Source of the DNA: JBCCGI01 sp039029355
GTDB lineage: Bacteria > Planctomycetota > UBA1135 > GCA-002686595
Length of the DNA: 60,599 bases
NCBI GenBank assembly: GCA_039029355.1
Contig: JBCCGI010000049.1
Span: 1-60,599, forward strand
Direction: 5' to 3'
Shown: positions 53,129 through 60,599 of the stretch, piece by piece
Numbering within the stretch: the first letter of the stretch is position 1
Layout: every line of letters starts with the position of its first letter
Program-made: the position numbers and the translations under genes
The notes under the pieces: generated by a model
Seen by the model: only the letters and a program-made list of their open reading frames with translations
Databases searched by the model: none
What the model was told of the DNA's origin: nothing

Positions 53129-54930
53129 GGCAGGGCTCCTTCGGTGGCCTCGGCCACGGTTCGCTCCAGGTCGTCTTCAAGGCTCCCCTGGATCCGCCAC
53201 AGCCGGCGGTAGGGGCCGTCGGCGCGCACCAGCTCGGTGTGCGTGCCTTCCTGCACCACGCGGCCGTCCTCGAGCACGAGGATGCGGTCCGCGCGGGCCA
53301 CGGTGGAGAGTCGGTGGGCGACGAGGATCGTCGTCGGCCGTGAGTCGCGGCGCGCGAGCGCCGCCAGGATCGAGGCCTCGGTCCGCGTGTCGACGGCCGA
53401 CAGCGCGTCGTCGAGGATCAGGACCGGCGCCTCGCGCAGGAGGGCCCGCGCGAGCGCGACGCGCTGGCGCTGGCCTCCCGAGAGCGTGACGCCGCGCTCC
53501 CCGACGAGCGTGTCGTACCCGTCGCGGAAGCCCTCGATCGCCTCGTGCACGCAGGCGTCCTCGGCCGCGGTGCGCAGCTCGTCGGCCGTCGCTCCGTCGT
53601 GCCCGACGCGGAGGTTGTCCGCGAGCGAGCGCGAGAAGAGGAACGGCTCCTGGAGCACGCTCGCGATCTGACGCCGCGCTTCGCTGCGCGGCAGAGCGGA
53701 CAGCTCGCGCCCGTCGAGGCGGATCGAGCCACGCTCGTAGTCGTACAGCCGCAGGAGCAGCTGCACGATCGTCGACTTGCCGGAGCCCGGCGGACCGACC
53801 AGCGCGAGCGTCTCGCCCGCGCGGGCGCGGAACGACACGCCGTGGAGCACGTCGTCCCCCGCGGCATAGCCGAAGGAGAGGTCCTGCACCACGAGCTCGC
53901 CCGAGAAGCCGCCGGGGGCGACGATGGGCTCGCCCTCGGCGGGCTCGGGAGCCGCGTGGAGCTCGGCCTCCTCGGCCTCGCCCAGGATCTCGCCGAGGCG
54001 CTCCAGCGCCACGGTCGCCTTGCCGGTGTCCGCGAGCACGCGGCCCATGTGGCGCAGCGGCCAGATGACGATCGCCTGGGTCGCGAGGAACGCGAACAGC
54101 GTCCCGAGCCCTAGCTCGCCCGCCGCCGCCCATTGGGCGCCGACCAGCAGCACGAGCCCGATCTGCGCCATGCACAGCAGGTCGGAGACCGACCAGTACA
54201 CGCCCAGCAGCTGGATCAGCCGCAGCGTCCCGTCCCGGAAGTCGCGGTTCTTCGCCCCGAACTTGGTCCGCTCGTAGCTCTCACGCCCGAAGGCACGCAC
54301 CACGCGCACGCCCGTCAGGTTCTCCTGTAGGACGGCGGTCATGCTGCCCTCGGCCTCGTCCATCGTCCGGAACACGTCCCGGATGCGGCGGAAGAAGGCC
54401 AGCGCGAAGGCGAGGATGAGCGGGTAGAGGGCGACCGAGACCAGCGCCAGGCGCGGGTCGAGCCACCAAAGAACCGGCAGGCAGGTCAGGAACAGGAGCA
54501 CGGCGCGCCCGATCTCGACCACCTGTTGGGCGAGGAACACCCGCACGGTCTCCACGTCGGAGGTGCACCTTTGCACCAGGTCTCCGGTGTCCGTGCCGTC
54601 GTGGTAGGCGCACGGCAGCCGCTCCAGATGGGAGTAAAGCCGTTGGCGCAGGGTCCTGACGATGCCCTCGGAGGCCTGCGCGGCCCAGCGGCCGCGCAGG
54701 TACTGAAACAGCCCGGCTAGGGCGGTGAGCGCGACGACCGCCAGGGCGGCCTGGGTCGCGAAGGCGCGGCCGACGACGCCCTCCTCCTGGAGGGTGTCGA
54801 TCACGCTGCGGGAAACGAGCGGGACGCCGAAGAGGAACACGTTCCCCAGACCCAAGGCCAGCGTGGCGGCCAGATAGCGGCCACGCTCGCCCTCGGTCAG
54901 CGCCCATAGCTTGCGTTGATGACTCAACAT
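53125..54930 (-). CDS. ABC exporter subunit with degenerate ATP site
   Basis: A 601-residue half-transporter, partner of the 51245 product. The membrane domain spans about residues 20-300 (YLAATLALGLGNVFLFGVPL). The ATPase domain has Walker A GPPGSGKST, Q-loop region SVLQEPFLFSR, signature LSGGQRQ, Walker B VLILDDALSAVD and H-loop AHRLST. The Glu after Walker B is Asp, the mark of the non-hydrolysing site in heterodimeric exporters such as BmrCD and TM287/288. It is the first gene of the pair. The ATG at 54930 follows a 50-bp leader after two terminators that belong to the small 55092 unit, so the exporter promoter must lie in 54931-54980 or transcripts read through. Confidence 0.88.
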   Translation of the reverse strand: MLSHQRKLWALTEGERGRYLAATLALGLGNVFLFGVPLVSRSVIDTLQEEGVVGRAFATQAALAVVALTALAGLFQYLRGRWAAQASEGIVRTLRQRLYSHLERLPCAYHDGTDTGDLVQRCTSDVETVRVFLAQQVVEIGRAVLLFLTCLPVLWWLDPRLALVSVALYPLILAFALAFFRRIRDVFRTMDEAEGSMTAVLQENLTGVRVVRAFGRESYERTKFGAKNRDFRDGTLRLIQLLGVYWSVSDLLCMAQIGLVLLVGAQWAAAGELGLGTLFAFLATQAIVIWPLRHMGRVLADTGKATVALERLGEILGEAEEAELHAAPEPAEGEPIVAPGGFSGELVVQDLSFGYAAGDDVLHGVSFRARAGETLALVGPPGSGKSTIVQLLLRLYDYERGSIRLDGRELSALPRSEARRQIASVLQEPFLFSRSLADNLRVGHDGATADELRTAAEDACVHEAIEGFRDGYDTLVGERGVTLSGGQRQRVALARALLREAPVLILDDALSAVDTRTEASILAALARRDSRPTTILVAHRLSTVARADRILVLEDGRVVQEGTHTELVRADGPYRRLWRIQGSLEDDLERTVAEATEGALP

Positions 54931-54980
54931 CTCGGTGGGTCCTCGGAGTCCCTCGCCGGGGTGGAAGGGGCGGGTGAAAA

Positions 54981-55015
54981 CGAAAGAAGCCCGCTCAGGG
55001 AGCGGGCTTCTTTCG
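54981..55015 (-). terminator. Rho-independent terminator 1 downstream of the 24-codon ORF
   Basis: A perfect 15-bp stem 54981-54995/55001-55015 (arm CGAAAGAAGCCCGCT) with a 5-base loop, followed on the minus strand by TTTTCAC. The only minus-strand unit it can end is the small ORF at 55092-55166. Confidence 0.8.
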
Positions 55016-55030
55016 CGGCGAGGGTTAAAG

Positions 55031-55066
55031 CGAAAGGCCCGCTCAGGGGGCTGAGCGGGCCTTTCG
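55031..55066. terminator. Rho-independent terminator 2 (tandem, bidirectional in form)
   Basis: A perfect 16-bp stem CGAAAGGCCCGCTCAG (55031-55046)/CTGAGCGGGCCTTTCG (55051-55066) with a GGGG loop; CTTT follows on the minus strand and TTT on the plus. It is the first of two terminators met after the small ORF stop. The shared CGAAAG and CCCGCTCAG words suggest the two arose by duplication. Confidence 0.8.
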
Positions 55067-55091
55067 TTTGGGCTTCTTAGTTCGGAGGAAG

Positions 55092-55166
55092 CTAACGATG
55101 CGGCACGCTCATGCCACTCGGGACGCCATCATTGGGCGTCTTGGGAGTGAGTCTTTGACGGATCAT
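55092..55166 (-). CDS. 24-residue small ORF with strong RBS and its own terminators
   Basis: ATG 55166 to TAG 55092 encodes a basic 24-residue peptide starting MIRQRLTPKT and ending SGMSVPHR. It has no Cys and no hydrophobic segment. A consensus Shine-Dalgarno GGAGG sits 8 bases before the ATG. Two strong terminators follow within 80 bp, so this is a separate short transcript of roughly 200-250 bases upstream of the ABC exporter operon. A weak promoter candidate (TTGTGC, 16 bp, TAGTCT read on the minus strand near 55220-55247) precedes it. It may be a peptide substrate or signal, a leader, or the coding part of a dual-function small RNA. I recognise no family. Confidence 0.5.
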   Translation of the reverse strand: MIRQRLTPKTPNDGVPSGMSVPHR

Positions 55167-55345
55167 GTTGGTTACCTCCGGGCTAAGGACGCGCGCGGGA
55201 ACGCACCTCAGACTTAGCAGACTATCGGCGCTTCCGGGGAGCACAACCCCGGAAAGCTCGGAAAACAGCACGGAAGACGACGGGCTGTTCGGGTGTGTTC
55301 CTCGGAACTTCCAAGAAAGCCGCCGTCGCCTGGGTTAACGCGGGC

Positions 55346-56107
55346 ATGGCGAAACACGCGACACGAACCTCGGCTTTCCGCCGGCGCCTGCGGGATTCCC
55401 TAGCGCCCGCTGTGCCCAATGCGATCGGTCTCGGCGCGGTCGGAGCCGCGCTCGCGCTCGGCCTCGGGCTTCTGCCAAGCGCGGGCGGCGCGCCGCCCGC
55501 CACGCGTCCGGAGCTGCCCGCACCCGGACCCTCTCTGCCCGCTGCACCGGAGTGCGCGGCCGGGTGCGCGGCGCTCGAGCGCGAGGACGAGGCCGAGCCG
55601 GTCGACGTCGACGCGCTGGTGGAGACCTGGCGCAGCGGGTCCGCGGCGGACGCCGCCGCTGCGGTCGACGCGCTGCTCTTTCACCGTGAGGAAGCGGGTG
55701 AGTGGCTGGGGCGGGCGGGCGAGCGCGACGCCGTGCTCCGCGCGCTGCTCGAGCGCGAGCTGGCGCGCTCGCACGCGCTGCTCGAGCTGCGGATCGTCGA
55801 CGAGGCGGGCGCCGTGCGCGCGCACCTCACGCCGACCGCGATGCCGCTGGGCCAGCGCGAGCACCTGCATCCCGAGCGCGTCGCCGGGCTGCAGGTGCCC
55901 GAGATCTCCGGCACCGTGCGGCGCGTGGGGCTGGGGCACCTGTGGGCGCGCTTGTGAGTCGAGGGCACCCACTACGCGGGTGGACCGTGGTTCACGGTCG
56001 TCGAGTCGGGGGGCGGGTGGAGTGAGCTCGCCTCGATCTGGTTGAGCGATGGCGAGGACGCCGGCCCCGCGCGGGTCGAGCTTCGGATTTCTTTGCAGGA
56101 GGTCTAG
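55346..56107 (+). CDS. membrane-anchored protein interrupted by an in-frame TGA
   Basis: The frame runs from ATG 55346 to TAG 56105-56107, with one TGA at 55955-55957 (codon 204 of 253). An N-terminal helix (IGLGAVGAALALGLGLLPSAG, about residues 26-44) anchors it. A Pro-rich linker, a helical middle (RALLERELARSHALLELRIV) and a beta-rich end follow. After the TGA the frame reads VEGTHYAGGPWFTVVESGGG and RVELRISLQEV, good coding sequence ending 2 bp before the next ATG, so the full-length product is the ancestral one. No Cys pairs with the TGA site. A hairpin GACCGTG/CACGGTC (55983-55999) lies downstream. Either selenocysteine insertion or a nonsense change (CGA to TGA would restore Arg in the strand). 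Confidence 0.6.
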
Positions 56108-56109
56108 AG

Positions 56110-58608
56110 ATGAACTTTCAACGACTGGTGCCCATCCCGGCGCTGCTCGCGGCCGTGCTCAGCGCCGCCGTCGCCGCCGCGGACCCGTGCGGGCTGGTCC
56201 CGCCCATCCTGACGATGGCCGACGGCCGGCCGCCGATCACGCGCGTCGGCGCCCAGCGCACCTACGTGTTCTACAAGGACGGTATCGAGTCGATCGCGAT
56301 CCGCCCGGCCTTCTCCGGCCGCGTGGACGAGTTCGGCATGCTGATCCCGTTCCCGTCGCCGCCCGCGATCAAGAAGGCGCCCGACGGGATCTTCGAGGCG
56401 CTGGCCTATGCGGTCGATCCGCCCGAGGTCGTGCACGACTTGCGGGTCCAGCGCCGGCTGTTCTCGCTCGGAGCCGAGGTCCGCGCCCTCCGCGCCGACT
56501 CGCTCGACTACCAGGTCGAGGTGATCAAGGAGGAGGCGGTCGGCATGTACGACGTCGCCGTGCTCAGCGCCGGCAGCGCCGAAGCCCTGGAGCGCTGGAT
56601 GACCGCCCACGGCTACCGCTACCCGACGGGGATGAACGAGGTGTGCGACGAGTATGTCCGCGAGGGCTGGTGCTTCGTCGCCGTCAAGGCGCGGGTGGGA
56701 GCGATGCCCCAGGTCGAGCCGCGGCCCGGCCTGCGCGAGGTCGACCCGACGCTGCCCACGGGCGCGACCTTCGACGGCGCGGTGCAGGCGATGTCGTTCC
56801 GCTTCCGCACCGACGAGCTGGTCGTGCCGATGCGCCTCTCGGCCTTCAACGAGGGCGAGCTGCACAACATCATCTATCTGTTGACCGACGGCCCGAAGCG
56901 CGTGCGCAACCTGCCGACGTCGCTCGTCGTGCGGCAGCTTCCCGGTCACAGGGTGTTCGCGAACCTGACCCAGCTGCTTCCGCTGCGCGTGCTCTCGCCG
57001 TCGTCCGTCTGGGTGCCGGACTCGAGCGTGCTACACGGACTGCGCTCGCGGCGCCGGCCGGAGCCCTTCAACGGGCCCGCGAAGGACCTGATCGCCGCCG
57101 ATCTTCAGGCGGTGCGCCGCAACGCGCTCGAGGGAGCCTTCGAGACGCGCGAGAAGGAGCTGCTCAAGGTGTCCGAGCGCCTGGGCCTGCGCGGCATGGA
57201 GATCGATGAGCTGCACGCCGCGGCGCTGCGCTCCGAGCTCGACGGCGCCGCGCACGAGGCGCTGGCCGACCTGAACGGCATGACGCTGACCGTGATCGAC
57301 GGCGACTTCGACCGCGACGTGCTCGCGGCCGACAACCTGCGCTTCGACGACTTCCGCATGGCGGACTCGCTCAACCGCCCCGAGGTGTACGACGCCGCCG
57401 AGGGCGGCCCCGCGCCCGAGCGGACGGGCTTCCTCTACCGCGGCAGCGTGGTGCCCGGCGCGCCGACCGGCGGGTCGCGGCCGCCCGCGCCGCCGCTGCA
57501 CGGCCCGTGGGGGCTGGCGGTCGCCGGCGGCGCGCTGTTGGGGCTGACGGCACTCGCGCGGCGGCGCGTCTCCGCGCTCCCCGCCGGTCTTCGGCGGCGC
57601 CCGCTGGCGGCGGCCGCCGGAGCGGTGGTGCTGGTCCTGGCCGGCGCGCACGCTGGGGCGGCGCCCGCCCCGCGGGAAGACGACGCGCCCTCGGTCGCCG
57701 CGCCGCTCATCGAGCTGGCGGCCAACGCCGAGGCCGATCTGCTCGCCCGTGGCTGGGCGATCGTCGCGCTGGCCGACCTGCCGGACAAGGCCGCCGAGGA
57801 GGCGCTCCTCAACATCCACCGCACGACGGGGCACGCCCTGGTGCGCGGTTGGACCGGCGCGGCCTATCTGCGCGGCGCGCGCGACCTCGACGGGCTCTGG
57901 CGGCGGGCGAACCGGCTCCAGGCGCGGACCCCCGAGGAGCTCTTCGCGGAGCAGCTGGAGCTCAACGTGCGCCGCCGCGGCCCGCTGCAGCCGGCCGTGA
58001 TGCGCTGGATCGCCGACCGGATCCCCGGGCTGGTGTCGGGCGAAGCCGAGGCGGACGCGAAGGCGCTCTTCAACCTCCACGTCCTGGCGCCGCATCCGTC
58101 GGTCGCGACCGCCATCGCCGCCGCGTTCGAACGCGTCGGGCCGGAGCCGCTCGTCGCCCGCGCGCTCGGCGCGGACAGCGACAGCTCTCGCCGCCAGGCG
58201 GCCGGCTGGCTCGCCACCCTCGCGCGCCAGGGCGGAAGCCCCGCGGTCACCGACGCGCTGCTCGCGCAGCTGTGCTTCGACGCCGAGGCCCAGCGCGTGC
58301 CGTGGGACGGCGGCAGCCTCTTCCTGCCCGCCGCGCCCTGGTCGGGCGCCGAGGCGGCCGAGGTGTACGACACGCTGATGCGCTGGCGCCTCTGGTGCTG
58401 GAAGCACGGCAAGGTCTCGGCCGACCGGCAGGTGCAGAACAACCTGTCGCAGATCTGCTCGCAGATCGGCCGCACCGGCCCCTTCGACAGTCCGGTGGAG
58501 TGCCTCGCGGACTGGGCGCGCTGGGTGGGGGAGCGTGAGCTGGACGCGGTCGTCGCGGCGTTGGGACTCGAAGAGCACGCGGCGGTGAAGGAGCTGCGCG
58601 CCCGCTGA
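56110..58608 (+). CDS. DUF2330-type exported/membrane protein with HEAT-like C-terminus
   Basis: An 832-residue protein with a signal peptide (residues 1-24) directly followed by DPCG, the start of a DUF2330 domain (about 25-400). Its pattern includes TYVFYKDGIESIAIRP and FGMLIPFPSPPAI. Two membrane helices follow at about 463-480 and 497-515, then about 315 residues of HEAT-like alpha repeats (ARGWAIVALADLPDKAAEEA) and a Trp/Cys-rich end. DUF2330 proteins occur in myxobacteria and planctomycetes, with unknown function. The ATG lies 2 bp after the stop of the UGA-interrupted gene and GGAGG precedes it, so the two form an operon. Confidence 0.75.
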   Translation: MNFQRLVPIPALLAAVLSAAVAAADPCGLVPPILTMADGRPPITRVGAQRTYVFYKDGIESIAIRPAFSGRVDEFGMLIPFPSPPAIKKAPDGIFEALAYAVDPPEVVHDLRVQRRLFSLGAEVRALRADSLDYQVEVIKEEAVGMYDVAVLSAGSAEALERWMTAHGYRYPTGMNEVCDEYVREGWCFVAVKARVGAMPQVEPRPGLREVDPTLPTGATFDGAVQAMSFRFRTDELVVPMRLSAFNEGELHNIIYLLTDGPKRVRNLPTSLVVRQLPGHRVFANLTQLLPLRVLSPSSVWVPDSSVLHGLRSRRRPEPFNGPAKDLIAADLQAVRRNALEGAFETREKELLKVSERLGLRGMEIDELHAAALRSELDGAAHEALADLNGMTLTVIDGDFDRDVLAADNLRFDDFRMADSLNRPEVYDAAEGGPAPERTGFLYRGSVVPGAPTGGSRPPAPPLHGPWGLAVAGGALLGLTALARRRVSALPAGLRRRPLAAAAGAVVLVLAGAHAGAAPAPREDDAPSVAAPLIELAANAEADLLARGWAIVALADLPDKAAEEALLNIHRTTGHALVRGWTGAAYLRGARDLDGLWRRANRLQARTPEELFAEQLELNVRRRGPLQPAVMRWIADRIPGLVSGEAEADAKALFNLHVLAPHPSVATAIAAAFERVGPEPLVARALGADSDSSRRQAAGWLATLARQGGSPAVTDALLAQLCFDAEAQRVPWDGGSLFLPAAPWSGAEAAEVYDTLMRWRLWCWKHGKVSADRQVQNNLSQICSQIGRTGPFDSPVECLADWARWVGERELDAVVAALGLEEHAAVKELRAR

Positions 58609-58630
58609 CCCAGGAGCTAGGATTCCAGGC

Positions 58631-59512
58631 ATGACGCCCGGACGGATCCTCTTGGTCGCGAACCCCGCGGCGGGGCGCGGCAAGGCGCTGCGCGTCGCCG
58701 AGGAGGCGGCGCGCGCGCTGGTCGGCCGCGGCGTCGAGGCGCGCGCGAAGGTGGCGGCGAGCGCGGCGGACCTCGCCCGGCTCGCCGCCGACCCCGAGCT
58801 CGGGCCGAGCGACGCGGTGTGCGGCGTCGGCGGCGACGGCACGCTGCACGGGATCGTCGCGGGCCTGGTCGCACGCGGCGAGGAGGCGCCGGCGCTGGCG
58901 GTCGTGCCGTGCGGGACCGGCAACTCGCTGGCGCGCGACCACGGCCAGCACCGCGTGGCGGACGCGGTCGAGCGCATCGCGACGGGGGAGCGGCGCGCCA
59001 TCGACCTGGCCGAGGTCGAGCTCGACGGCGAGCGCGTGCACGCCTTCCACGTCATCGGCTGGGGAGCCTCGGCGTGGATCAACCGCCGCGCCGAGCGGCT
59101 GCGGCGGCTGGGGGGCGCGCGCTACGTCGCGGCCGCGCTGGTCGAGATCGCGCGCGGCGGCTGGCCGCCGCCGGGCGATCTCGCCGGCGGGATGGCCGAC
59201 GCGATCCTCGGCGCGGCTTGCCTGACGCGGCACACCGGCGGCGGCATTCCGCTCTCGCCCACGGCCGAGCTCGACGACGGCTTCCTGCACGTGCTCGAGG
59301 TGCGCCGCAAAGGCCGGCTCGGGCTCGCGCGCGTGCTCGTCGGCGCGCTGCGCGGGCGCCACCTCGGCGTGCCGGGCGTCGAGCTGCGCAAGCTGCGCGA
59401 GATCGAGCTCACGCTGCCCGAGGGCGCCACCATCACGCTCGACGGCGAGGACCGCCCCGCGCGCCGCGTTCGCGCGCGGGTGCTGCCGCGCGCCCTGGGG
59501 CTGCTCGGCTAG
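58631..59512 (+). CDS. diacylglycerol kinase-family lipid kinase
   Basis: A 293-residue DAGK_cat enzyme (YegS/DgkB-like) that phosphorylates a lipid such as diacylglycerol or a sphingoid/undecaprenyl-type alcohol with ATP. Motifs are VANPAAGRGKAL at the N-terminus, the nucleotide loop CGVGGDGTLHGIVAGL and VVPCGTGNSLARD. The C-terminal beta domain has GGGIPLSPTAELDDGFLHVL and ends with TITLDGEDRPAR, the usual position of the last conserved Asp-Gly. The ATG lies 22 bp after the DUF2330 gene, preceded by AGGA, so it may share its transcript. Confidence 0.85.
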   Translation: MTPGRILLVANPAAGRGKALRVAEEAARALVGRGVEARAKVAASAADLARLAADPELGPSDAVCGVGGDGTLHGIVAGLVARGEEAPALAVVPCGTGNSLARDHGQHRVADAVERIATGERRAIDLAEVELDGERVHAFHVIGWGASAWINRRAERLRRLGGARYVAAALVEIARGGWPPPGDLAGGMADAILGAACLTRHTGGGIPLSPTAELDDGFLHVLEVRRKGRLGLARVLVGALRGRHLGVPGVELRKLREIELTLPEGATITLDGEDRPARRVRARVLPRALGLLG

Positions 59513-59545
59513 GCGCGCGCGGGCTCTCCCGGTAGGATCCGGGCG

Positions 59546-59735
59546 ATGACCCCCCAAGCGAACGACACGAGCGCCGCGCGCGACCTGATCGCGTTCATCG
59601 ACGCCGCCCCGACCCCGTACCACGCCTGCGCCGAGGTGGCCGCGCGCCTTGAGGCCGCGGGCTTCCGCAGCCTGGACGAGCTCGCGTCCTGGCCCGGCGA
59701 GAGCGGCGGGTCCTACGTCGTTCGCGGTGGCGTTC
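59546..59735 (+). pseudogene. 5' fragment of an M18 family aminopeptidase, cut at the junction
   Basis: The first 63 residues are a clear M18 aspartyl aminopeptidase N-terminus: LIAFIDAAPTPYHACAEVAA, RLEAAGFRSLDELASW and SGGSYVVRGG. At about 59735 homology stops, the frame drifts into unrelated sequence and base composition falls. Full M18 enzymes have about 430 residues, so more than 350 residues and both zinc-site regions are missing. This is either a contig join or a recent deletion/insertion. Confidence 0.7.
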
Positions 59736-60188
59736 AACGGATGGGCCCGACACGATCCAATGGCGGCGATCGAAGCTCTGGCCCAGGTTTCGGCGGAGGA
59801 CGAACGGGGGGCGCTGTTCGGGATCCGCGATGCGGTTCGCGAAAGCGCTGATCCCTCACCCATTCTCAAAGCCCTCGAAGAGGCTCCGCCCGGATCCTTG
59901 CGGGATCGAACCATTTCGGAGGTCGCCGAGGCCATCGCCGGGGAGGAAATCCATTCAGCGGCCGCCTGGTTGGACGAGGTGGACATGGAACCGCGAGCCA
60001 AAATGCGAGCCAAGGGGGAGGTGGCTGAAGAATGGATGGATCGTCACCCTGACCAGTTTCTCGAAGTCCTCGCCTGGTTCATTGCCGGCGCCCCCAACGA
60101 CGTCCTCGAGCAAATGATGGAGATGCTTCCCGAAGCGCTCGCCGAACGCGGCATCGACATGCCGACGGACCTGAATTTCGCCCGATAA
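59733..60188 (+). CDS. 3' part of a Verrucomicrobiota-like helical repeat protein, 5' end missing
   Basis: The open frame to TAA 60188 encodes about 150 residues from the junction onward: FNGWARHDPMAAIEALAQVS and DERGALFGIRDAVRESADPS are copies of a W..DP.AA.. helical repeat often seen in Verrucomicrobiota exported proteins. An acidic helical end (VLEQMMEMLPEALAERGIDM) follows. There is no start codon in this sequence; the codons before the junction belong to a different frame of the aminopeptidase. GC content is lower than everything to the left. Function unknown. Confidence 0.55.
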   Translation, partial: FNGWARHDPMAAIEALAQVSAEDERGALFGIRDAVRESADPSPILKALEEAPPGSLRDRTISEVAEAIAGEEIHSAAAWLDEVDMEPRAKMRAKGEVAEEWMDRHPDQFLEVLAWFIAGAPNDVLEQMMEMLPEALAERGIDMPTDLNFAR

Positions 60189-60192
60189 GACC

Positions 60193-60351
60193 ATGCGAGT
60201 CATCAAAACATGCTTGAAGTGGATCGCTCTGCTCATCGGATTCGTCGCCATCATGCCGGTACAGTTTTGGTACGCCATAGTACCAAGGAAGCTGGTCGGC
60301 GCTACACAGAGTACTATTGAAGCTAGTGAGAGCTACGCCAAGTACTACTAG
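60193..60351 (+). CDS. 52-residue small membrane protein
   Basis: ATG 60193, 4 bp after the previous stop. The product starts MRVIKTCLKW, continues with the hydrophobic helix IALLIGFVAIMPVQFWYAIV (about residues 11-30), and has a polar tail with Tyr-rich end (YAKYY). Base use (about half GC) is unlike the main window. Size and position suggest a small membrane protein coupled to the repeat protein. Not recognised. Confidence 0.5.
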   Translation: MRVIKTCLKWIALLIGFVAIMPVQFWYAIVPRKLVGATQSTIEASESYAKYY

Positions 60352-60599
60352 AAATGATTGGTATCTAGGAAAGCTGAATGCTGTCTCTTGTTATGCCTTA
60401 GATGTATGTGTTAAGGCATAGTGTTATGGTTGGGGGTAGCCTACATAAAGGGCGAGCAGTGGGGGATGTAGTTAACTCCTCACTCCTGTTGACTTCTCCT
60501 TGAGCGTGGTATCAGACATTTCCTTCATCAACTCTATGTCGCTATGTACGTATGTGTCTTTGACAGAAAGTACGCAAGTGCTCAAGACTTCAATCTACC
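60352..60599. other. low-GC end region with one hairpin
   Basis: No gene seen. TATGCCTTA (60392-60400) pairs with TAAGGCATA (60412-60420) over an 11-base loop; no T-tract follows, so it may be a weak terminator. Composition is far below that of the rest of the window. Confidence 0.45.

Noticed and set aside
59649..59732. Start of the verrucomicrobial-like ORF upstream of the junction
   Set aside because: Those codons are an out-of-frame reading of the M18 aminopeptidase. Homology of the repeat protein only begins at about 59733.

Overview
The window is a very GC-rich bacterial chromosome fragment. Its coding is dense, and it is full of exported proteins: carboxypeptidase-regulatory-like modules, zinc metallopeptidases, a PVC-style propeller/cytochrome c/DUF1080 mosaic, a DUF2330 protein, sulfatase-like TPR lipoproteins, and ECF sigma factors wired to membrane proteins. 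This repertoire is typical of Planctomycetota, so I infer a planctomycete (probably a deep-branching marine or environmental lineage), most likely a metagenomic contig. No rRNA, tRNA or CRISPR array was seen.

Layout. 1-7.1 kb: a small lipoprotein, a TrmB-type regulator, an exported SNase-like nuclease, a divergent PTS enzyme I-like protein lacking key catalytic residues, homoserine kinase (thrB), an orphan 101-residue domain resembling the HisC tail, and a SAM methyltransferase. 7.1-7.3 kb: a 165-bp near-perfect palindrome that overlaps the stop codon of a peptidase S74-tailed exported protein. 8.7-12.6 kb: a minus-strand operon of thrC, a sulfatase-like TPR lipoprotein and a ferredoxin/metallo-beta-lactamase fusion. 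12.9-14.3 kb: an IS1111-like (IS110 family) element with 12-bp subterminal inverted repeats and a 230-bp noncoding part that probably encodes its guide (bridge/seek) RNA. 14.3-35.1 kb: exported metallopeptidases, a multihaem cytochrome, a DMT transporter, SlyD, an alpha/beta hydrolase, a Nudix/MBL fusion and a 1175-residue mosaic.

35.3-45.7 kb is a cluster of carboxypeptidase-regulatory-like proteins. It includes a tandem pair of about 1030-residue proteins in which a complete ECF sigma factor (sigma-2 and sigma-4) is fused through one membrane helix to a large extracytoplasmic beta-sandwich region. Both copies share a conserved leader. 45.8-50 kb: an S41-like lipoprotein without the catalytic dyad, then an ECF sigma factor translationally coupled to a membrane-anchored YfbK-type VWA protein.

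The most striking locus is 50157-51173. An exported thioredoxin-like reading frame has an in-frame TGA exactly where the first Cys of CxxC should be, giving Sec-Pro-Pro-Cys. It is followed at once by a bulged hairpin with the geometry of a bacterial SECIS, so this is very probably a selenoprotein. A second in-frame TGA at 55955 lies inside another otherwise continuous gene and may be recoding or a nonsense mutation. Between them lie a heterodimeric ABC exporter and, upstream of it, a 24-codon ORF with a strong Shine-Dalgarno and its own tandem terminators.

The right end changes abruptly. An M18 aminopeptidase gene breaks near 59735 and is followed by much lower-GC sequence of a different (Verrucomicrobiota-like) character, suggesting a chimeric contig join or a recent recombination. 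All assignments come from reading the sequence and remembered family features; no database search was run.
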